Assembly: GCF_023715895.1 (NCBI RefSeq)
Contig: NZ_JAMBOO010000030.1
Location: forward strand, 1-47,569
DNA from: Domibacillus indicus
GTDB taxonomy: Bacteria > Bacillota > Bacilli > Bacillales > Domibacillaceae
Direction: 5' to 3'
Length of the DNA stretch: 47,569 bases
Numbering within the stretch: position 1 is the stretch's first letter; every line of letters starts with the position of its first letter. The notes beneath the pieces are model-generated. The model saw nothing but the letters and a program-made list of their open reading frames with translations. It ran no database searches and had not been told where the DNA came from. A program made the translations under genes and the position numbers. Shown here piece by piece: positions 28,342 to 39,253 of the stretch.

Positions 28342-29301
28342 TTAATCAAATAATGTGCTGACAGATTGTTCTTCATGAACGCGGATAATCGCTTCACCGA
28401 GAAGCGGCGCCACCGATAATTCAACAACCTTGTCTGTTTTCTTTTCAGAAGCAAGTGCAATGGAGTTTGTCACAACGAGCTCTTTAATATTTGAGTTCTC
28501 AATACGTTCCATTGCCGGACCTGAAAGCACTGGATGTGTACAGCACGCATATACTTCTTTCGCTCCGCTTTCTGAAATAGCGTTTGCTGCAAGTGTAATC
28601 GTACCTGCTGTATCGATAATATCATCAATTAAAATCGCAATTTTTCCTTCGACGTTTCCGACAATGTTCATTACTTCAGCAACGTTCGGGCGAGGACGGC
28701 GTTTGTCAATAATGGCAATTGGTGCTTTTAGACGGTCTGCCAGCTTACGCGCACGTGTTACACCGCCGTGATCTGGCGACACAATGACCACTTCGTCTTT
28801 GTTGAATTCTTTTTTCTTAAAATAATCACCTAAAATCGGCACACCCATTAAGTGATCGATTGGTACATCGAAGAAGCCTTGAATTTGAGGCGCATGAAGA
28901 TCCAATGTGATTAAACGGGTTGTTCCTGCTGTCTCAAGAAGATTTGCCACAAGCTTGGCTGTAATCGGCTCACGGGCACGTGCTTTACGATCCTGGCGTG
29001 CATAGCCGTAGTACGGAAGTACAACATTGATTGTTTTGGCAGACGCTCTTTTTAATGCATCAATCATAATGAGCAATTCCATCAAATGTTCATTGACGGG
29101 ACCGCTTGTTGATTGAACGATATAAACGTCGCAGCCGCGAATGCTTTCTTCAATGTTAATTTGTACTTCACCATCACTGAAACGGGTAACGGAACATTTT
29201 CCAAGTTCAACTCCGATAAATTCTGCAATCTCCTGAGCAAGTGCCGGATTTGAATTTAACGAAAAGATTTTCAAGTTTGGATCTAAATACTGATTGCTCA
29301 T
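28342..29301 (-). CDS. prs: Ribose-phosphate pyrophosphokinase
   Basis: Prs makes PRPP from ribose 5-phosphate and ATP, feeding purine, pyrimidine, His, Trp and NAD synthesis; it also supplies the effector read by PurR, encoded 2.4 kb upstream. The 319-residue protein carries [31 protein letters not shown], the flexible-loop [27 protein letters not shown], and the PRPP motif [13 protein letters not shown] near residue 218. The ATG follows TGGAGG by 5 nt. It is downstream of glmU and ends at its own terminator. Confidence 0.98.
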   Translation of the reverse strand: MSNQYLDPNLKIFSLNSNPALAQEIAEFIGVELGKCSVTRFSDGEVQINIEESIRGCDVYIVQSTSGPVNEHLMELLIMIDALKRASAKTINVVLPYYGYARQDRKARAREPITAKLVANLLETAGTTRLITLDLHAPQIQGFFDVPIDHLMGVPILGDYFKKKEFNKDEVVIVSPDHGGVTRARKLADRLKAPIAIIDKRRPRPNVAEVMNIVGNVEGKIAILIDDIIDTAGTITLAANAISESGAKEVYACCTHPVLSGPAMERIENSNIKELVVTNSIALASEKKTDKVVELSVAPLLGEAIIRVHEEQSVSTLFD

Positions 29302-29329
29302 GATGACCTCCACAGTCCTGATTTACTCA

Positions 29330-30700
29330 TTATTTTGGAAATATTTTTGAAACGTAATTTTCTTTATTCACTTGACGGGCCCGTGCAATTGCCATCGCTT
29401 CTTCTGGTACTTCACTTGTGATCGTAGATCCAGCTGCTACATAAGCGCCTTTTCTTACCGTAACCGGCGCAATTAAATTCGAATTGCAGCCAATGAACAC
29501 ACCATCTTCAATCGTTGTTAAAAATTTGTTTTTCCCATCGTAGTTTACCGTAATGGTTCCGCAGCCAATGTTTACATCACTACCAACATTCGCATCGCCA
29601 ATATAACTTAAATGAGAAGCTTTGCTTCCTTCGCCAAACGATGCTTTCTTTATTTCGACGAAGTTTCCAATTTTCACGTGATCAGCAAGTGCCGAGCTTG
29701 GACGGATGTGTGCGAATGGCCCAATCGCTACATCTGAACCAATTTGGCTTTCAAAAGCCGCTGACTGACGAATAACAGTCCGGTCCCCCACTTGGCACGC
29801 TGCTATTTCGCTGTTTGGTCCAATAACGCAATCTTCCCCGATAGACGTATCGCCGGAAAGAACCGTGCCAGGGTGAATTACCGTATCTGAGCCAATTACA
29901 ACATCCGGCCCGATATAAGTATTCTGCGGATCAATGAGTGTCACACCTGCACGCATATGCTTTTCATTGATACGTGCACGCATAATTCGCTCTGCTTCGC
30001 TAAGGGCTACACGATCATTTACACCTAGTGTTTCATCAAAGCTTTCAGTTTGATACGCTGAAATCGTTTCGCCTGCTTCTTTTAAGATTTCAATCACGTC
30101 TGGTAAGTAGTATTCACCTTGTACGTTATCATTTGATACATTTTTCAACGCATGAAACAGCGATTCGTTATCAAAGCAGTACGTACCTGTATTAATTTCT
30201 TTTACCGCCCGTTCTTCTGCCGATGCATCTTTATGTTCCACAATCCGGCTGACAGAACCATCCGCACCGCGAATAATACGGCCATATCCATCCGGCTTTT
30301 CAGCGTGAGCCGTTAAAATCGTGGCTTTTGCACCTGTTTCTTCATGATGCTTCACGAGCGCTTCCATTGTCGATGTTTGAATAAGTGGTGTATCTCCACA
30401 TACAACAAGCGTGCAGCCTTTTTTGTCTCCTAAAATCGATTCCGCCTGGATCACAGCATGTGCTGTTCCAAGCTGTTCTGCCTGTAGTGCGTACGCAGAA
30501 CGTTCGCCCAGCTGCGCTTTTACCATCTCAGCCCCATGGCCTACAATGGTTACAATCTGCTCTGTATGTAAATCTGAAATTTGATCGATAACATGTTCTA
30601 CCATTGGCTTTCCACAGACTGGATGCAGTACTTTGTACAACTTCGATTTCATGCGAGTTCCCTGTCCTGCAGCCAGAATGACAGCGTAAATATTCGTCAT
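29330..30700 (-). CDS. glmU: Bifunctional GlmU: GlcN-1-P acetyltransferase / UDP-GlcNAc pyrophosphorylase
   Basis: GlmU makes UDP-GlcNAc for peptidoglycan and teichoic acids. The 456-residue protein has the uridyltransferase domain (residues 1-230) with [25 protein letters not shown], and a left-handed beta helix (about 250-456) of I-G-D/V-I-G hexapeptide repeats that holds the acetyltransferase site ([20 protein letters not shown] near 365). The ATG at 30700 is preceded by GAGGAGG. It has its own SigA promoter and is followed by prs. Confidence 0.97.
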   Translation of the reverse strand: MTNIYAVILAAGQGTRMKSKLYKVLHPVCGKPMVEHVIDQISDLHTEQIVTIVGHGAEMVKAQLGERSAYALQAEQLGTAHAVIQAESILGDKKGCTLVVCGDTPLIQTSTMEALVKHHEETGAKATILTAHAEKPDGYGRIIRGADGSVSRIVEHKDASAEERAVKEINTGTYCFDNESLFHALKNVSNDNVQGEYYLPDVIEILKEAGETISAYQTESFDETLGVNDRVALSEAERIMRARINEKHMRAGVTLIDPQNTYIGPDVVIGSDTVIHPGTVLSGDTSIGEDCVIGPNSEIAACQVGDRTVIRQSAAFESQIGSDVAIGPFAHIRPSSALADHVKIGNFVEIKKASFGEGSKASHLSYIGDANVGSDVNIGCGTITVNYDGKNKFLTTIEDGVFIGCNSNLIAPVTVRKGAYVAAGSTITSEVPEEAMAIARARQVNKENYVSKIFPK

Positions 30701-30732
30701 AAAAGGCCTCCTCACCTAATTATCCACTATTG

Positions 30733-30761
30733 AATATATCTTAAATAGCAGCTGATTTCAA
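30733..30761 (-). promoter_or_regulatory. glmU promoter (SigA)
   Basis: Minus-strand -35 TTGAAA (30756-30761) and -10 TATATT (30733-30738) have a 17-bp spacer. The promoter lies 32 bp before the glmU start and after the spoVG terminator. Confidence 0.7.
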
Positions 30762-30793
30762 TGCTAGACCGAAATTGACACATTTTTCACAAC

Positions 30794-30828
30794 GCAAAAA
30801 AAGAGCCTGTCGGATTCCCTAGGCTCTT
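30794..30828 (-). terminator. Terminator of spoVG
   Basis: An 8-bp stem, AAGAGCCT (30801-30808) with AGGCTCTT (30821-30828), has a 12-nt loop and is followed on the minus strand by a T-run. Confidence 0.85.
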
Positions 30829-30872
30829 GTGGAAAAAGGCGGAGACCACCTCTCAGATAAAACATATTGTAT

Positions 30873-31166
30873 TTATGCTTCTTCAAGCACAACCAGTTCT
30901 TCCTGCTCTAATTTGCAGATACGGTGGTATTCACCAAGAACGGTATCTTGAATTTTTCCGCGGGTTCCGGAATTGATGGGGTGCGCAATATCGCGGAATT
31001 CTCCCTCCGGCGTTCGTTTACTTGGCATAGCCACAAACAGGCCGTTGTTGCCATCAATCACGCGAATGTCATGAATAACAAACTCCCCGTCAAATGTGAT
31101 TGATGCGATCGCTCTCATTCGTCCATCCGTTTGAACACGTCGTAATCTTATATCTGTTATTTCCAC
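30873..31166 (-). CDS. spoVG: Stage V sporulation protein G, RNA-binding regulator
   Basis: SpoVG is a small conserved nucleic acid-binding regulator; in B. subtilis it affects asymmetric division and cortex formation. The 97-residue protein follows the family closely ([24 protein letters not shown], then [20 protein letters not shown]). It starts with GTG after GGGGGTGA, as in B. subtilis. A SigH promoter with an AT-rich upstream box lies directly before it, and a terminator follows the gene. Confidence 0.97.
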   Translation of the reverse strand: MEITDIRLRRVQTDGRMRAIASITFDGEFVIHDIRVIDGNNGLFVAMPSKRTPEGEFRDIAHPINSGTRGKIQDTVLGEYHRICKLEQEELVVLEEA

Positions 31167-31212
31167 GCATATTCACCCCCTTTTCCCATATTTAAAAAAG
31201 CTTAAACTACTA

Positions 31213-31240
31213 ATTCCATAATCGTTGCAATATTCCCTCT
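31213..31240 (-). promoter_or_regulatory. SigH promoter of spoVG
   Basis: On the minus strand, AGAGGGAAT (31232-31240) and ATGGAAT (31213-31219) are 12 bp apart, matching the SigH pattern RNAGGAWWW-N11-12-RNNGAAT with one -35 mismatch. The run at about 31241-31265 is AT-rich, like the AbrB-bound box upstream of B. subtilis spoVG. Confidence 0.75.
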
Positions 31241-31257
31241 TTTTTCTTGAAAAAAAA

Positions 31258-31288
31258 TAAAATAGAAAAACCGGCACGAGGCCGGTTT
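31258..31288 (-). terminator. Terminator of purR-ridA
   Basis: A perfect 8-bp stem (31268-31275 with 31281-31288, 5-nt loop) is followed on the minus strand by a T-rich tract. It overlaps the ridA stop codon and adjoins the spoVG AT-box. Confidence 0.85.
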
Positions 31289-31664
31289 ATGCTCTTACAA
31301 GTGCAATTACTTCAATTTCTACTTTCACGTCTTTCGGAAGACGAGCGACTTCTACGCATGAACGGGCTGGTTTATGCGCCGAGAAATATTCGCCATATAC
31401 TTCATTGAATGGAACGAACTCGTTCATATCCGATAAGAAAACAGTCGCTTTCACAACCGTTTCAAGAGAAGCGCCTGCTTCTTCCAGAACGGCTTTTAAA
31501 TTGGCAAACACTTGATGTGTCTGTTCTTCAATCGTTCCTTCCACAAGTGTTCCTTCAGCTGTTAAAGGGATTTGGCCGGAGCTGTAAAACAAGTTGTTAA
31601 CCACAACGCCTTGTACGTACGGACCGATAGCAGCCGGTGCTTTTTTTGTGTTTACAATGTTCAT
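31287..31664 (-). CDS. ridA: RidA-family enamine/imine deaminase (YabJ)
   Basis: RidA proteins hydrolyse reactive 2-aminoacrylate and related enamines to ammonia and keto acids, protecting PLP enzymes. In B. subtilis, YabJ is linked to purine control with PurR and, under oxidative stress, may act as a chaperone. The 125-residue protein shows the trimeric YjgF signature ([22 protein letters not shown], and the active-site Arg in [22 protein letters not shown]). Its start overlaps the purR stop by 4 nt. Confidence 0.95.
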   Translation of the reverse strand: MNIVNTKKAPAAIGPYVQGVVVNNLFYSSGQIPLTAEGTLVEGTIEEQTHQVFANLKAVLEEAGASLETVVKATVFLSDMNEFVPFNEVYGEYFSAHKPARSCVEVARLPKDVKVEIEVIALVRA

Positions 31665-32506
31665 TCTGATTCCCCCTGTAAAAATTCAGTATTTTTTTCA
31701 AAATAGTTGCCTTCTACTATAGAGATCGCTGCGCTTTTTTCATCTACATCCTTCAGCTTCACGAGTGAAATATAATCCTCAATCAAGCAATCCGGATATT
31801 CTGCTTCCACTAAAACGGCAATACCTGCGACAGAAGCGTTAAACTCAGCCAGCAGGCTGATCATCCCATTGATGGTGCCGCCACCTTTCATAAAGTCGTC
31901 GACCAAAAGCACTTTTGATCCTTCTTTTAGACTGCGCTTAGAAAGCACCATCGCCTGAATACGTTTTGTAGAGCCAGAGACATAATTGATGCTGACCGTC
32001 GGCCCTTCCGTTACTTTACTGTCACGGCGCACGACAACAACCGGCACATTTAAATGGGCCGCAATGGCATGTGCAATCGGGATCCCTTTTGTAGCGACCG
32101 TCATGACCGCATCAATTTTTTTGTCTGCATAAGCGGAAGCAAGAAGCTTGCCGATCTTATTCATCACAGCTGGATTTCCAAGCAGATCCATGATGTACAG
32201 ATAGCCGCCTGGCAGAAGGCGGTCCGGGTTTTCAATCTGCCGGCACAAATCGGTAATAAATTCCTTTGCGCTTTCCCTGTCAACACGGGCATAGAACTTT
32301 ACACCGCCTGCTGCTCCCGGAACCGTTTGCAGTGTACCAATACCGCGTTTTTCAAACGTTTCTTTAATAATGGCCAAGTCTTCACTGATCGAAGACTTGG
32401 CAGAACCAAACCGATTGGCAAAAAGAGTCAGTGACACAAGCTGGTGCGGATGTTCGAGCAAATAATGTGTCATATCAATAATACGTTCACTTCGACGAAA
32501 CTTCAT
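31661..32506 (-). CDS. purR: Purine operon repressor PurR
   Basis: PurR binds PurBox pairs and is displaced by PRPP. The 281-residue protein has an N-terminal winged helix (residues 1-75, [22 protein letters not shown]) and a C-terminal phosphoribosyltransferase-like domain with PRPP motif [13 protein letters not shown] near residue 200. The ATG follows AGGAGG. It is coupled to ridA (yabJ) by a 4-nt overlap, as in B. subtilis. An inverted pair of PurBox-like sites lies upstream, implying autoregulation. Confidence 0.97.
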   Translation of the reverse strand: MKFRRSERIIDMTHYLLEHPHQLVSLTLFANRFGSAKSSISEDLAIIKETFEKRGIGTLQTVPGAAGGVKFYARVDRESAKEFITDLCRQIENPDRLLPGGYLYIMDLLGNPAVMNKIGKLLASAYADKKIDAVMTVATKGIPIAHAIAAHLNVPVVVVRRDSKVTEGPTVSINYVSGSTKRIQAMVLSKRSLKEGSKVLLVDDFMKGGGTINGMISLLAEFNASVAGIAVLVEAEYPDCLIEDYISLVKLKDVDEKSAAISIVEGNYFEKNTEFLQGESE

Positions 32507-32532
32507 CGTTCTATTTAAACCTCCTGGGGAGT

Positions 32533-32576
32533 AAAACCGAATATTTTAATTACAATATATCTTAATATACGGTTTT
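32533..32576 (-). promoter_or_regulatory. Inverted pair of PurBoxes upstream of purR
   Basis: AAAACCGAATATT (plus, 32533-32545) matches AWWWCCGAACWWT at 12 of 13 positions. AAAACCGTATATT (minus, 32564-32576) matches at 11. They face each other across 18 bp, close to the paired PurBox layout of B. subtilis PurR targets. The outer box overlaps the end of ispE. Confidence 0.65.
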
Positions 32577-33444
32577 AATCAACCAGGTCGGTATCCCCAA
32601 GCATACGCACTGCGTATACCTGGTCACAAAATCCACGCAGGCAGTTGTACACTCGATGCATGCGGGAATCATGACGGATCAAGCCAAACACCGTCGGACC
32701 GCTGCCGCTCATCAGTACAGCATCCGCTCCGAAACGAATCATCTGCTCTTTAATCAGAGCGACTTCGGGATGAGCATGAAGGGTCACAGATTCCAGAACG
32801 TTACCCATATTCCGGCACATTTTCTCATAATTACTTTCTTTGATGGCTTCGATCATCGCCCGTGTGTCCGGCCGCTTCATGCGGTCCAATTTTAAATTCT
32901 TGTACACTTCACCGGTTGAAACACCAATCGTCGGCTTGGCTAAAACAACCCAGCAGTTGGGCGGAGCCGGCAGATGTTCAATTTTTTCACCGCGCCCTGT
33001 CGCAAGCGCTGTGCCTCCATAGACGCAAAATGAAACATCCGAACCGATCTCTGCTCCAATCTCCGCAAGCTCATCGAGTGACAGACCAAGGTCCCACAGC
33101 TGGTTCAATCCCTTGAGTGCCGCTGCCGCATCACTGCTGCCGCCTGCCAGCCCTGCGGCAACCGGAATGATTTTGTCGATTTGAATAGATACACCTTTTT
33201 TAATGCCGTATCGATCCTTTAACAGCCTGGCTGCCTGATAAGCGAGATTTCGGCTGTCATCCGGCACAAACCGATTGTGGGAAATGATTCGGATTTCATT
33301 TTTATTTAAGCTTTCCAGCTCAAGCCGGTCCGCTAAATCAACTGTCGTCATAATCATTTCTACTTCGTGGTAACCGTCCGGCCGTTTATGCAGCACATCG
33401 AGCGTTAAATTAATTTTCGCCGGCGCTTTAATCATTAATTTCAT
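32575..33444 (-). CDS. ispE: 4-diphosphocytidyl-2-C-methyl-D-erythritol kinase
   Basis: IspE phosphorylates CDP-ME in the MEP isoprenoid pathway. The 289-residue GHMP kinase has [27 protein letters not shown] at the N-terminus, the ATP motif [17 protein letters not shown] near residue 97, and [11 protein letters not shown] near residue 240. The ATG at 33444 follows AGGTGG by 6 nt; the open frame runs ten codons further up without an SD. B. subtilis has sspF between veg and this gene. Here only the veg terminator and about 60 bp separate them. Confidence 0.97.
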   Translation of the reverse strand: MKLMIKAPAKINLTLDVLHKRPDGYHEVEMIMTTVDLADRLELESLNKNEIRIISHNRFVPDDSRNLAYQAARLLKDRYGIKKGVSIQIDKIIPVAAGLAGGSSDAAAALKGLNQLWDLGLSLDELAEIGAEIGSDVSFCVYGGTALATGRGEKIEHLPAPPNCWVVLAKPTIGVSTGEVYKNLKLDRMKRPDTRAMIEAIKESNYEKMCRNMGNVLESVTLHAHPEVALIKEQMIRFGADAVLMSGSGPTVFGLIRHDSRMHRVYNCLRGFCDQVYAVRMLGDTDLVD

Positions 33445-33498
33445 TTCAATCCACCTACTTTGCGTTATACACAATAAATTATTGTCTTATTTTATCAC

Positions 33499-33552
33499 AA
33501 AAGAAAAAGAGCAGGCTCAAAAGATTCGAATTGAATCTTTTGAGCCTGCTCT
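33499..33552 (-). terminator. Terminator of veg, 20-bp perfect stem
   Basis: A 20-bp perfect inverted repeat (33508-33527 with 33533-33552, 5-nt loop) is followed on the minus strand by TTTTCTTT. The stem is unusually long and fully paired. Confidence 0.9.
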
Positions 33553-33583
33553 CTGATGTGCTGTTTTACGAGAAGCACGTCAT

Positions 33584-33841
33584 TTATACTGCGCTGCCTG
33601 CCGCTGTATCTTCAAATGTTAGTTCCACTGTCTCAGTGAGTATATCCGCGTAACTGTAAGAAACGCGTTCAAATGAATTCTCGTCCTGATCAAGTTCTAC
33701 AACAAAAACAGCAGGATACGTCTCCGTTAAAATACCAGAACGCTCAACGGTCTTCCGACGTCCACCATTTGCTTTTAGCAATAATCTTTTACCCAAATGA
33801 CAATCAAGCGTTTTTTTAATGTCAGCTAATGTTTTCGGCAT
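33584..33841 (-). CDS. veg: Veg protein, biofilm-related regulator
   Basis: Veg is a small abundant protein; in B. subtilis it promotes biofilm matrix production by lowering SinR activity. The 85-residue protein is close to B. subtilis Veg over its length ([36 protein letters not shown] and [27 protein letters not shown]). The ATG at 33841 follows AGGTGG; the frame extends 27 codons upstream through the promoter and is not used there. A strong promoter and a long terminator make it monocistronic. yabG, its upstream neighbour in B. subtilis, is absent. Confidence 0.96.
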   Translation of the reverse strand: MPKTLADIKKTLDCHLGKRLLLKANGGRRKTVERSGILTETYPAVFVVELDQDENSFERVSYSYADILTETVELTFEDTAAGSAV

Positions 33842-33863
33842 CTGCATCCACCTCACTGTGTTT

Positions 33864-33892
33864 AGTATAGCACAAACTTTCGTTTTAGTCAA
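33864..33892 (-). promoter_or_regulatory. veg promoter (strong SigA)
   Basis: Minus-strand -35 TTGACT (33887-33892) and -10 TATACT (33864-33869) have a 17-bp spacer and GTGC before the -10. The predicted start, near 33857, leaves a leader of only about 16 nt. Confidence 0.85.
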
Positions 33893-33990
33893 ATAAACAA
33901 AATATTTTATCAGCGTGTCCATCTAATGTCAATATTTTTTATTCGGCAAATAACGATTTTTTTCGCTAACGCTAGTATTTCCCAACCTCT

Positions 33991-34025
33991 TAAAAAAAAC
34001 CGCTCTTTTTGAAAGAGCGGTTTTT

Positions 34026-34028
<3 letters not shown>
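33991..34028 (-). terminator. Terminator of ksgA
   Basis: A perfect 10-bp stem (ACCGCTCTTT at 33999-34008 with AAAGAGCGGT at 34012-34021) lies between an A-run and a T-run, so it can act both ways. Confidence 0.9.
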
Positions 34029-35461
<1,433 letters not shown>

Positions 35462-35581
35462 TTTCCCTCCATGATAACAAAAACCTGTAAATCGTTTTTT
35501 GCTGCAGCCCTTTTATCACTATATCCTGTATATCGAAACGCATTATCCCATTCTTCCATTTAGTCCATGCTGCCCGGACAT

Positions 35582-35613
35582 GTAAAAAAGCGGAGGCTGT
35601 GTGAGCCCCCTGC
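35582..35613 (-). terminator. Terminator of metG-tatD
   Basis: A stem, GCGGAGGCT (35590-35598) with AGCCCCCTGC (35604-35613), has one bulge and one wobble and is followed on the minus strand by TTTTTTACA. It adjoins the tatD stop. Confidence 0.8.
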
Positions 35614-36381
35614 TTATTTAAGTTGAAACAATGTATTGGCGTTTTGAGTGGTTGCAGCTGCTACTTCCTCGTACGTAATTCCCTTTAGTGCAGCGATCTC
35701 CTGGGCTACGAGCTTGACGTAAGCAGGTTCATTTCGTTTTCCGCGGTAAGGGTGCGGCGCTAAGTACGGGCAGTCCGTTTCAATAAGCAGCTTCTCAAGC
35801 GGCACGGCTTCGGCTACTTCTTTCGGCTTTTTTGCATTTTTAAACGTAACCGGACCGCCAAGAGAAATGTAAAAATTCATTTTAACACATTCAAGGGCTG
35901 TCTCCGCACTGCCGCTGAAACAATGCATAATGCCGCCCACTTCTTCCGCGCCTTCTTCTTTTAAGATATCAACAATGTCCTGTGTTGCTTCCCGGTTATG
36001 AATGACAATCGGCAGCTTCACTCGTTTTGCCAGAGCGATCTGGCGGCGAAACACATCCTTCTGTATGTCTTTCGGTGACTTATCCCAATGATAATCGAGA
36101 CCCATTTCTCCTATCGCGACAACTTTTGGATGAGCTGCCAGCTCTTCAATCCAAGCCAGGTCTTCATCGGTCATATCGATCGCATCAACCGGATGCCAGC
36201 CCACTGCAGCATAAAGAAAGTCATACTTTTCAATAAGCTCCATAGCCCGCTCGATCGTCAGCCTGTCAAACCCGACAACAACCATTCGATGGACGCCCGC
36301 TTCCTGCGCGCGCCCGATTACTTCTTCTATATCTTCTTGAAACTGATCTGCATTTAAATGAACGTGTGTATCAAACAGCAT
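35614..36381 (-). CDS. tatD: TatD-family metal-dependent deoxyribonuclease (YabD)
   Basis: This amidohydrolase-fold enzyme is expected to be a magnesium-dependent 3'-5' exonuclease or hydrolase. The 255-residue protein carries the TatD signatures FDTHVHLN (metal-binding His pair) at the start, GEMGLDYHWD near residue 92, IVIHNREA near 126, MHCFSGS near 153, and ETDCPYLAPHPYRGKRNEP near 204. The ATG at 36381 follows GGGTGAT; the frame runs 11 codons higher to a TTG inside the parS site, without an SD. It is cotranscribed with metG. Confidence 0.95.
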   Translation of the reverse strand: MLFDTHVHLNADQFQEDIEEVIGRAQEAGVHRMVVVGFDRLTIERAMELIEKYDFLYAAVGWHPVDAIDMTDEDLAWIEELAAHPKVVAIGEMGLDYHWDKSPKDIQKDVFRRQIALAKRVKLPIVIHNREATQDIVDILKEEGAEEVGGIMHCFSGSAETALECVKMNFYISLGGPVTFKNAKKPKEVAEAVPLEKLLIETDCPYLAPHPYRGKRNEPAYVKLVAQEIAALKGITYEEVAAATTQNANTLFQLK

Positions 36382-36397
36382 GTTATCACCCGTCTTT

Positions 36398-36413
36398 TGT
36401 TTCACGTGAAACA
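36398..36413. other. parS site (Spo0J/ParB binding)
   Basis: TGTTTCACGTGAAACA is a perfect 16-bp palindrome, extended to 18 bp by flanking T and A at 36397 and 36414, and equals the ParB/Spo0J parS consensus. It lies immediately after the metG stop and before tatD. As I recall, B. subtilis also has a parS site at metS, so the position seems conserved. It marks the window as origin-proximal. Confidence 0.95.
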
Positions 36414-36414
36414 A

Positions 36415-38460
<2,046 letters not shown>

Positions 38461-38529
38461 TCACTTCTTTTATTGTCCCCCATATAAGAATAAATGTAAA
38501 TATGAACCCTTTTTTTTCTGATGATTTAT

Positions 38530-38567
38530 TTGTCGAATGTTCTTCCTTATTCGACACCCTTCGACAA
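38530..38567. promoter_or_regulatory. Upstream cluster of three Spo0A boxes (metG-abrB)
   Basis: TTGTCGAA (plus, 38530-38537), TGTCGAA (minus, 38550-38556) and TTGTCGAA (minus, 38560-38567) all match TGNCGAA. The two minus-strand boxes are spaced 10 bp apart, like the tandem boxes in the abrB leader. The outer boxes form a 10-bp perfect inverted repeat, ATTTGTCGAA with TTCGACAAAT (38528-38537 and 38560-38569). The cluster lies about 105-140 bp upstream of the abrB -35 and upstream of metG. Confidence 0.65.
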
Positions 38568-38609
38568 ATTTAGAAAATATTTTTCCAGCTCTTTTACAGA
38601 GTATCGATT

Positions 38610-38633
38610 AAAACGTTGATATACCAACGTTTT
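38610..38633. repeat. Inverted repeat upstream of abrB promoter
   Basis: AAAACGTTG (38610-38618) and CAACGTTTT (38625-38633) form a perfect 9-bp stem with a 6-nt loop, about 40 bp upstream of the abrB -35. It has no proper U-tract beyond four T, so it may be an operator or DNA hairpin rather than a terminator. Its function is unknown. The rest of the 38410-38792 gap holds the Spo0A boxes, the abrB promoter and AT-rich DNA; I found no clear metG promoter. Confidence 0.45.
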
Positions 38634-38670
38634 CTCTTCTTACAGTTAATTGAAAAATTACATTTTATTG

Positions 38671-38699
38671 TTGACGTCTATGGGAACTCTTGGTACAAT
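38671..38699 (+). promoter_or_regulatory. abrB promoter (SigA)
   Basis: Plus-strand -35 TTGACG (38671-38676) and -10 TACAAT (38694-38699) have a 17-bp spacer. The predicted start is near 38706. Confidence 0.85.
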
Positions 38700-38718
38700 T
38701 ACGTCAAGCAGTAAGTTT

Positions 38719-38736
38719 TTGTCGAATATTGACGAA
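38719..38736 (+). promoter_or_regulatory. Tandem Spo0A boxes in the abrB leader
   Basis: TTGTCGAA (38719-38726) and TTGACGAA (38729-38736) are 10 bp apart, about 13 to 30 bp downstream of the predicted start. This is the arrangement by which Spo0A~P represses abrB in B. subtilis. Confidence 0.85.
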
Positions 38737-38792
38737 TTAAATTTATATGAAGCTATTTAAAATAAATGTATCCATTTGGGAGGAGTTTTAAC

Positions 38793-39077
38793 ATGAAATC
38801 AACAGGAATTGTACGTAAAGTTGACGAACTCGGTCGAGTTGTTATTCCAATTGAATTGCGCCGCACATTGGGCATCGCTGAAAAAGATGCACTTGAAATT
38901 TACGTGGATGACGATAAAATCATCCTTAAAAAGTACAAGCCAAGCATGACTTGCCAGGTAACAGGCGAAGTATCTGATGACAACATCAAGCTTGCTGACG
39001 GCAAATTGATCCTTAGCCATGAAGGCGCTGAAATTCTTATGAAAGAAATTCAGGAAGCATTCAAAAGCGGCAAGTAA
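38793..39077 (+). CDS. abrB: Transition-state regulator AbrB
   Basis: AbrB binds many promoters as a tetramer and represses stationary-phase genes during growth; Spo0A~P shuts it off. The 94-residue protein has the swapped-hairpin DNA-binding domain (residues 1-53, MKSTGIVRKVDELGRVVIPIELRRTLGIAEKDALEIYVDDDKIILKKYKPS) and a C-terminal tetramerisation part; the Cys in MTC is the conserved Cys54-type residue. The ATG follows GGAGGAG. This is the only protein gene on the plus strand, the same relative orientation as in B. subtilis. Confidence 0.98.
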   Translation: MKSTGIVRKVDELGRVVIPIELRRTLGIAEKDALEIYVDDDKIILKKYKPSMTCQVTGEVSDDNIKLADGKLILSHEGAEILMKEIQEAFKSGK

Positions 39078-39097
39078 TCCGCTGTTATTGCAAAAAC

Positions 39098-39152
39098 AAA
39101 CACCCGGGCTTCACATTAGATAAAAAATCTAATGAAAAGTCCGGGTGTTTTT
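39098..39152 (+). terminator. Bidirectional terminator of abrB
   Basis: The outer stem is AAACACCCGG (39098-39107) with CCGGGTGTTT (39141-39150), and the inner stem is CATTAGAT (39114-39121) with ATCTAATG (39127-39134). T-runs leave on both strands, so it can end abrB and the convergent LysM/GH18 gene. Confidence 0.85.
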
Positions 39153-39253
39153 GTATACGGGTATTTTTATAAGCCATTTTCCCCCACGCATATGACCGGC
39201 AGAAACACAGGTCTCTTATGCCGCCATGGTGTATCGTCAAAAATGTATGGTTC

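Noticed and set aside
38610-38633. Hairpin upstream of abrB considered as a T-box or riboswitch part for metG
   Set aside because: No T-box sequence, specifier loop or antiterminator pairing is visible between it and metG, and it lies about 200 bp from the metG start without a promoter.
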